From Lycorma delicatula (taxonomy: Eukaryota > Arthropoda > Insecta > Hemiptera > Fulgoridae), in assembly GCF_047948215.1 (NCBI RefSeq), contig NC_134465.1, positions 19,426,022 through 19,490,021 of the forward strand: DNA of 64,000 bases. The letters are read 5' to 3'. The notes beneath the pieces are model-generated. The model ran no database searches, was not told the origin of the DNA, and saw only the letters and a program-made list of their open reading frames with translations. A program made the position numbers and the translations under genes. Below are positions 57,968 through 64,000 of this stretch, in pieces (the first letter of the stretch is position 1; each line of letters opens with the position of its first letter).

Positions 57968-58110
57968 CGTAAGTATAACATCGACGAAATCGACTATTAA
58001 TCTACAGAAGGCCATTTCTAGTAATCAAATTCTCATCAGATCAAATATTCGTTTTTCGAATGAATTTGAAGAGGAAATTAAACTGCATTTCACCGGAGAT
58101 GGAAATCTAC
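57968..58110 (+). CDS. Candidate host exon, unidentified
   Basis: An open stretch of about 47 codons has more balanced base composition than its flanks. It is preceded by TGTGTATAG (possible acceptor; the upstream pyrimidine tract is poor) and followed by CCG|GTACGT (good donor-like). In the phase after one base it reads VSITSTKSTINLQKAIS, then NQILIRSNIRFSNEFEEEIK and LHFTGDGNLP. It lacks the repeats, basic runs or zinc knuckles of the LINE fragments nearby. I do not recognise the protein. No neighbouring exon was found. A chance ORF or an old element remains possible. Confidence 0.3.
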
Positions 58111-58430
58111 CGGTACGTTTATGTTCTATATTGTACGACTTTTATTCCTTTTTTCTTTGTAGGACTTTTATACTTTTTTCCTTTCTAGCGTATCTTCTCC
58201 TATTACTTTCTCCCATTCTCTTTTTTACTTCTTACTAAATCAAAATATTCTTAATTTTATCTTAAAATATTTTTCCTAAAGCAATTTTTTACTATATTTT
58301 GATAGTTTAAATGTAGCAGCTTAGGGGGTACTATGAGGGTATAGTAATCATGATTTTATACTTAATTAAAATAAGTTATTTAAATAATTATCATACACAA
58401 AAAGCCGAAAGTTTGTTTGTTTGTTTATTT
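58111..58430. other. AT-rich, possible intron
   Basis: Pyrimidine-rich sequence with a TTCTTTGTAGG acceptor-like site near 58155-58165; no downstream exon seen. Confidence 0.25.
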
Positions 58431-58565
58431 GTTATCACAACACGCCAGACCCAACCGACCGATGCTTTCAAATTTACAGGATGCATTCGTGTTTTCCCAG
58501 GGGATGTTTAAAGCTATAGATCGAGGCCCAGGCTCCCTTGGGGATGAAGTTGTCATTAAAGAAGA
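58430..58565. repeat. Possible Helitron-like or related repeat fragment
   Basis: GTTTGTTTGTTTATTTG followed by a GACCGATGCTTTCAAATTTA...TTTTCCCAGGGGATGTTTAA block has the texture of insect rolling-circle repeat ends. No second copy in the window. Confidence 0.3.
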
Positions 58566-58764
58566 AAAAATTATTTATTAAAAATTAAATTAATTTCAAT
58601 CACCATGGCAACAGAAATAAGTTGTGAAGTTTTCCTTGTCAAAGGTCTGTGTAGTTTAGTTCATAGTAAACTGCTATCCTGTCTTTTATAATTTAGTTTT
58701 TTTTACAGGTTTCTATAAAGCCTGAATACGTTAATTGTTATTTATCAGTATTACTCTCATAACC

Positions 58765-58895
58765 ATTAGGAAAACGAACTCCGCGGGAGTCCTGGCTAGT
58801 CGGGGCCCTCCGTAGGCCCCCGGACCGACCCTGAGGAGTTCTTGGGTCACCCACCTGGCTAACCTGCGCCGACTTGAGCCACGGAGGCCCACTAG
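58765..58895 (-). other. GC-rich patch with tRNA box A-like sequence
   Basis: On minus it reads GTGGGCCTCCGTGGCTCAAG with a box A-like TGGCTCAAGTCGG, similar to the SINE-B head start, but no box B follows. A different SINE or a retroelement tail. (AT)n at about 58906-58932 follows. Confidence 0.3.
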
Positions 58896-58905
58896 TATAC
58901 ATTCG

Positions 58906-58937
<32 letters not shown>

Positions 58938-59070
58938 AATTAAAGCAAACCATTTAAAAATATTTTTTTAGTAATTTTACTAATTTTAATTTTGTAGGTT
59001 ACCAACCATGTAAAATAGAAAAAAGACCATAAAAATGAAAATTAAATAAAAATAACAGGTCCAACTTACA

Positions 59071-59347
59071 AACCCACCGGGTTGGTCAAGTAGCGAACGC
59101 ATCTTTCCAAATCGGCTGATTTGTAAGTTGAGAGTTCCAGCGTTGAAGTCCTAGTAAAGGCAGTTACTTTTATACGGATTTGAATACTAGATCGTGGATA
59201 CCGGTGTGCTTTGGTGGTTGGGTTTCAATTAACTACACATCTCAAGAACGATCGACCTGAGACTGTACAAGACCTCGTTTACATTCATACATATCATCCT
59301 CTGAAGTAATACTTTACGGTGATTCCGGAGGCTAAATAGAAAAAAAG
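59071..59347 (+). mobile_element. SINE-A copy, near full length
   Basis: Head AACCCACCGGGTTGGTCAAG, box B-like GCGTTGAAGTCC (one change), body, and tail GAGGCTAAATAGAAAAAAAG. Confidence 0.87.
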
Positions 59348-59349
59348 AC

Positions 59350-59630
59350 TGTATATCACTGACTAATGGCTTGCAAAGCACTCGTGGAATCTGAACAGAC
59401 AAGTACGTGTCGGAATGTTGGGCTATCTTAACATTCAAGACCGAGCCCCGGCTCCTATGGTGGGGGAACAGGAACGACATAGTCGGGCCTGGTAACCCTG
59501 CTCTCGGAGTTAGAGGCAGGCATTAGTAGATAAGATCCAGACGGCTTATAGAGAAAAAGGACACTCCACCGGATTGTGTTATGCTTCACCGTGGAATCCG
59601 ATTCGGGGGAGAGGAAAAAAGAAAAGAAAA
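59350..59630 (+). mobile_element. LINE 3' UTR tail related to the R1-like family
   Basis: GGAACGACATAGTCGGGCCT then GGTAACCCTGCTCTCGG and TTATGCTTCACCGTGG... parallel the end of the 20319-21128 element. It ends GGGGGAGAGGAAAAAAGAAA. Confidence 0.5.
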
Positions 59631-59639
59631 TCTAACATT

Positions 59640-60590
59640 CACATTCTTTTTACGGGTAATGCTTAAATAGTTAAATACTACGGCAAACAAGATATGTTGA
59701 AATTTGAAACAAGGCAATCCGGTAAAATACAGTTAATAAAATAATAAGTAAAAATTTTTTTTTTTTAATATTTGAATATGTTTGGTTTAATTATTACACT
59801 TGAAAAGAAAATTCTATTGTGAGTAAAGAAAGTTCACTTAGATAAATCATTCCCTTAAAAAAATAAAATGTAGAATTTTGCCAGCTGTGAATAATAGGTT
59901 ATGATAAAAATGGCGGCTAAAACTGCGTTACGAATTTTTATTGATCATCTAGAGTAAGAAAACTTTACGAGCAACCAGAGATAGAATAATAAGTTTCTAT
60001 AGATCAGTATGAATTGAAACGATTTTATGAGCAACTTGAGATAAAAAGCTAACAGTTAACAGAGGTTATAGTCGATCAACCCAGTTATACTTCGGACTGT
60101 GTATAAAAAATAACTCGTAAGTTTCTTATACTCTTACAAATGAATATATTCCTAATTTTAATTCTAAACATATTGCAATTCAGATGTAATTGGTTTAAAT
60201 TAAAAAATAATAATAATAATAATTTTCAATTGAAATAGTTAAATGTTTTTTTTGAAATAGTAACTTGAAAAAACAATTTTTTTTCCTTTGTTAAAGTTGA
60301 ATACATTTCTTTATATATTTAACGATAAAAATTGACATTAATTAGTTTTTTTTTTATTCCCAATCATCTTTCTGTTAATCTACAATTTAATTTCATAATT
60401 AATACAAATTTCGTTAAAAAAAAAAATAATAAAAAATAAAATAAACCATTCTGAATATTTAACCTACCTTTCCAATTCGGTGAAAAATTAAAAAATATTT
60501 TCAATTTAATACTAAATAACACAATTTTTCTCATTTTCCTAACCCAATTTTTAAAGTAAAGATATTTCGATTTTTATGTTTTTTTAATTC
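59640..60590. other. AT-rich intergenic, nothing recognised
   Basis: An AAAATGGCGGCTAAAACTGC patch at 59907 recalls the P-element block, but no arm was found. Confidence 0.4.
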
Positions 60591-60592
60591 CT

Positions 60593-60692
60593 TGTACTAA
60601 GTAAATTAAGTATTGTGATCGCGAAAAATATTGGTTCACAGATTTCAACGAAAATATCCATTTTGACTAGTTTCGGCGTGATGTAGATGTAC
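60593..60692 (+). repeat. Family C terminal fragment
   Basis: CCTTGTACTAAGTAAATTAA, GTATTGTGATCGCGAAAAAT, ...GACTAGTTTCGGCGTGATGT. Confidence 0.75.
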
Positions 60693-60744
60693 CGAACAAG
60701 GTAAGAAATATATATTGATCATTTACCACGTCTATTTATTTAAA

Positions 60745-61812
60745 ATAAAAATATAATAGATAAAAGTGGAAAATTTACTGACCGCCTCATCAATAGCTGT
60801 AAGAAGGAAGAAAGAACGGTTAAAGAACTTAACGAAATACTAACATCAAAAAGCGCTCCACGGGCATCTAAGAGAAAGCTAATAATAGTATCAACGGTGA
60901 CCATCTCTATTTTATATGCAGCATCAGTGCGGGGGAAAGCCTTACGAGTTAAAGAGGAACCTATCACGTGTGAATAGTGTGCACAGAAGAGCCCTGATAG
61001 GAGTAGTTTCTGCCTATCAGACCGTTTCATACAAAGCGTTGCGTGTTCTTGTCTTGGTCCCGCCGATCGAGTTGCAAGTGAACGAAAGGGTAGACGTAGC
61101 ACAAGCCCTGAGTAAGCAAGATCCCAGAGCAAGATTGATCACCGAATGGAAGAACATATGGTGGGCAAGAGGGGTGGCGCAGTGGACTAAGAGGAACATA
61201 CATGTTTTAGAAGCGTGGAACGGAAGGAAATTTGGAGATGTGAACTATTACACAGCACAGATTTTAACGGGATACGGTAATTTTAAGGATTACCTACATA
61301 AATTGGTAAACGAGAGTCATTGACCTGTATGTTTTGTGAGGAGGAAGACTCTGCGAGGAGGAGAGATGTCGACGATGGGATACACTGCGGAATAGGGCTG
61401 GAATCGCTCAGTGTACACCAGACCTGGTGTACTTCATGTTAAGCAGTAAAGACAATGAAGGAGAGTAGACGCATACGCTAAGGAAGTGCTAAAATCAAGA
61501 TGAGCAGCGCCTGAGCTATTAGCGTACAGTATGGAGGACAGCCCCAGAGGCGAGGGGTGGCATGCCTAGGTGTGACAGTACCGATGAACCTGCGGGCACT
61601 CCAGGGAATAGTAGGCTGAACGCTAGGAGAAAAGACCTGGCGCCGTGTTTGGCAGAAGATTCCTGAAAAGAAGTGACCGGTGAGCCGACCTACCACGCCG
61701 GAGATACAGACGGTAGGTGGGAAGGCTCATTAGAGTAACCAGACACTCCTTCAGGTGGCGTTATACCTACCAGTTTGAGTACCTACCTGGTGGAGTAGAG
61801 GGGAAAAAATAA
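60745..61812 (+). pseudogene. R1-like LINE C terminus and 3' UTR (copy 3)
   Basis: An open frame runs 60916-61323. Before it, LTSKSAPRASKRKLIIVSTV (about 60840-60900) is the region after the RT palm. The frame gives VNSVHRRALIGVVSAYQTVS (about 60970-61030), ALRVLVLVPPIELQVNE (about 61035-61085), LITEWKNIWWARGVAQWTKR (about 61135-61195) and FGDVNYYTAQILTGYGNFKD (about 61230-61290). Then a stop and CMFCEEEDSARRR in another frame is the zinc-knuckle remnant. The 3' UTR ends GTAGAGGGGAAAAAATAAC. It is a diverged relative of the 20319-21128 element. Confidence 0.75.
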
Positions 61813-61959
61813 CACGTGGTTACTGAATATTAACATAAGTTTGTTTTATATGCATCAGTATTTACAGAATGTGCTTGTGAATCGGCCGCCTGAACACTCG
61901 TACGTGCAATCTGTTTACATGAACTTAATAAGCTATCTGAAATAAGCATAAAAGTTTAT

Positions 61960-62350
61960 TATTTTTAATAAAAATAACATTTTTATTCATATTACAAGTT
62001 TGGAAAAATTAAAATTGCTCAGTACAAATGCTTAAAAACAAATTGCTCAATATATATGAGTCTTCATAAATATATACAATATTTCATAAAAGTCGGTTTA
62101 CCAAGTCAAACGTTATTAACCTTCATATAGCCAACGCACGTACACGTGTGATTGGCGTGTAGGGGATTAGAAAAATGGGGGTAAATATTTCCCCATTTTT
62201 TGTTTTTTAGGTCCCTAGGTAAATGAAACATTGATAAATACAAAAAAAATCCATACCCCATTTTTTGAGTGATTACTTTCCTTTTTACAGCATAGATCTA
62301 GAACTACAATGCCAAGAAAGTAAAAATTAAAAGCCTTTGACGGGTTTACT
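61960..62350. repeat. Dispersed repeat E, copy 2
   Basis: See copy 1 for shared blocks. Base identity is moderate but order and spacing agree. Confidence 0.55.
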
Positions 62351-62359
62351 TTTAAATCT

Positions 62360-63180
62360 TTAAAAGAACTTTAAAAGAAAATGGATGTAAAATATTAAAA
62401 ACAACTAAATTTTTAATTTGCGGTTAAAATACTTCAAAATATACCTGAAATAGATAAAATATGTTAATAAATTATTTGCATCAGAACGGGTGGTGAACAG
62501 TAAACTACATATAAAAATTACTTGCTGAACATCAGTCAGTAATAGCCAATAAAATAGCTATGCTATTTATTTTGTTAGATAATCGATCAGTAAGAGCACT
62601 TTCCACTGAGTAACCACAACAGAATTAAATAACTTCGGATTTATTCGTATTTTCAAATACGATCTTACTCCTTTATTTACGTTCTAATGGCTTAAATATA
62701 TAAATGTTATTACTTAGTTTAAAATTGAGTCTAAACAATAATTTTTGATATAAATAAATTTATTATTTGAGTACTTCTTTTAACATTAAAACCAGTTGAA
62801 ATACAATGAGACTAGTTCGAATTTTTTAACCTAATTATTGAGCACATTATTAAGAATTATAAGTTATAATACAGCTTACCAAAAATTATCAATAGTAATA
62901 CACGTTCTAGCGCTTTCATAAAGTTATTTCCATCTTCAGGAACGTACGGTAGTTAGTTATGTACGTAATAATATTTATTTCACATATTAAGTTATATAAA
63001 TGAAATGAAACTTGTATAAATATAAAAATTGATAGTCAAAATTATTAAAATCCAGTTATACTTAATTCATCTTGTCAGTATGGTCGTCTCAATTTTTATA
63101 TTTATTGGGTGGGGATCCGTTTGGCCAACATAGGAATCAACAATTATTATTTCAAAATTTGTTTGAATAAAATGTCATAA
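62360..63180. other. AT-rich intergenic, nothing recognised
   Basis: No gene or clear repeat; (T)n at about 63183-63195 borders the next element. Confidence 0.4.
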
Positions 63181-63199
63181 ATTTTTTTTTTTTTTGTTC

Positions 63200-63925
63200 T
63201 GTGTTCTTTTTCGAGACCTATGCAATTTACTTGTCCTTGAAAGTTATCGAAACCCGTAGCGATGACAGCATCCTAGTATTTACCGACTCTAGCAGTGTAC
63301 TTGAGAGCTTCAGCTGCAGACGTTCTGAATCCATCGTCAAGATTATTCATGTTAACCCACCGGATCGGTCTACTGATGAACGCGTTTTCCCAAATCAGCT
63401 GATTTTGAAGTCGAGAGTTCCAGCATTCAAGTCCTAGTAAAGACAGTTACTTTTATACAGATTTGAATACTAGATCGTGGGTACCGGTGTTCTTTGGTGG
63501 TCGGGTTTTAATTAAAAACACAGCTCAGGAACGGTCGAACTGAGACTGTACAAGACTACACTTCATTCATATATATCATTCTCATTCATCCTCTGAAGTA
63601 ATACCTGAACGGTAATTCCCGGAGGCTAAACAGGAAAAAAAGATTATTCATGATGTCCTTTCAAGGATAAATAAGACTGTGGTACTGGTACGGGTCGCTG
63701 GCCATTGTGACATCCTAGGGAACGAACCGGCCGATGAGGCTGCCAAGACGGCTGTAATAAATCGCATCCGAGTACAATCGACACGTGAGAGAGACTTCAT
63801 GAGATCAATCTGTGTAAAATGCGGGCTCAGTGGAATAGGTTCTGGCTGCTGAGTCCTCCCACGGAATTACATAACATCCGGGAGAATGTGCTCGAGAGAA
63901 ATTTTTCTAAAATTTTAGTTTTAAA
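63200..63925 (+). pseudogene. LINE RNase H fragment (I/Jockey-type), split by SINE-A
   Basis: Before the SINE: ETYAIYLSLKVI (catalytic Glu), ILVFTDSSSVLESF (catalytic Asp) and RRSESIVKIIH. After it: VVLVRVAGHCDILGNEPADE followed by AAKTAV (last catalytic Asp). After a frameshift near 63795, INLCKMRAQWNRFWLLSP is typical of the segment after RNase H. It is truncated at both ends, and the sequence beyond 63925 is AT-rich. Confidence 0.78.
63352..63639 (+). mobile_element. SINE-A, full length, with 13-bp TSD
   Basis: Perfect AAGATTATTCATG at 63339-63351 and 63640-63652. Head TTAACCCACCGGATCGGTCT with box A (CGGTCTACTGA, mutated), box B GCATTCAAGTCC, tail GGAGGCTAAACAGGAAAAAA. 288 bp. Confidence 0.93.
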
Positions 63926-64000
63926 TGTATTATTAGAATAATCAAGTATATTAATATTATGACTTGATTTTAATAATTTTTACGATCAATTATTATATTT

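Overview
ORGANISM. The window is AT-rich eukaryotic DNA with long (TA)n, (TAA)n and (AC)n microsatellites, tRNA-derived SINEs, mariner and other Tc1/mariner-superfamily remnants, Helitron-like ends, R1-like and RTE-like LINEs and a Gypsy LTR element. This mixture points to an arthropod, most likely an insect (perhaps hemipteran, weakly held). There is no operon structure, no bacterial gene, no bona fide tRNA or rRNA gene and no complete host protein-coding gene. Almost every long reading frame belongs to a mobile element or to low-complexity sequence. The only host-exon candidate is a short one at about 57968-58110, and it is unproven. LAYOUT. 0-5 kb: Helitron-like element, a small GC-rich ORF, a long AC/AG microsatellite, a 60-bp inverted repeat and a GC-rich island. 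5-10 kb: RTE LINE 3' end, a palindrome-ended repeat (family C here) split by a SINE, and a delimited mariner (8004-9293). 10-13 kb: SINE-B copies, a nested LINE tail, a decayed LINE end and another family-C copy. 13-18 kb: two long-inverted-repeat DNA transposons. 18-23 kb: RTE 5' end with endonuclease, an R1-like LINE end and another RTE copy. 24-30 kb: Helitron end and two RNase H-bearing LINE remnants, one split by two nested insertions. 31-36 kb: second Helitron, LINE fragments and an R1-like C terminus. 36-48 kb: RTE, family C, family D, SINE-A and two decayed DDE transposases. 48.8-52.7 kb: a recently inserted, internally deleted Gypsy element. 53-64 kb: a tandem pair of family C, families D and E, the candidate exon, an R1-like LINE end and a final RNase H LINE split by a SINE. 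HOW THE PARTS RELATE. The window is a layered insertion record, not a gene cluster. SINE-A (nine copies) and SINE-B (four copies) carry pol III box A/B motifs and would depend on LINE machinery; several SINE-A copies sit in older elements between target-site duplications. The Gypsy copy keeps near-identical 585-bp LTRs but has lost the middle of gag, the RT catalytic core and the integrase core, so it probably moved in trans. Families C, D and E and the long-TIR elements have repeated, consistent structure and are the best candidates for undescribed transposon families. All family labels (SINE-A, SINE-B, C, D, E, F, P) are local to this report.
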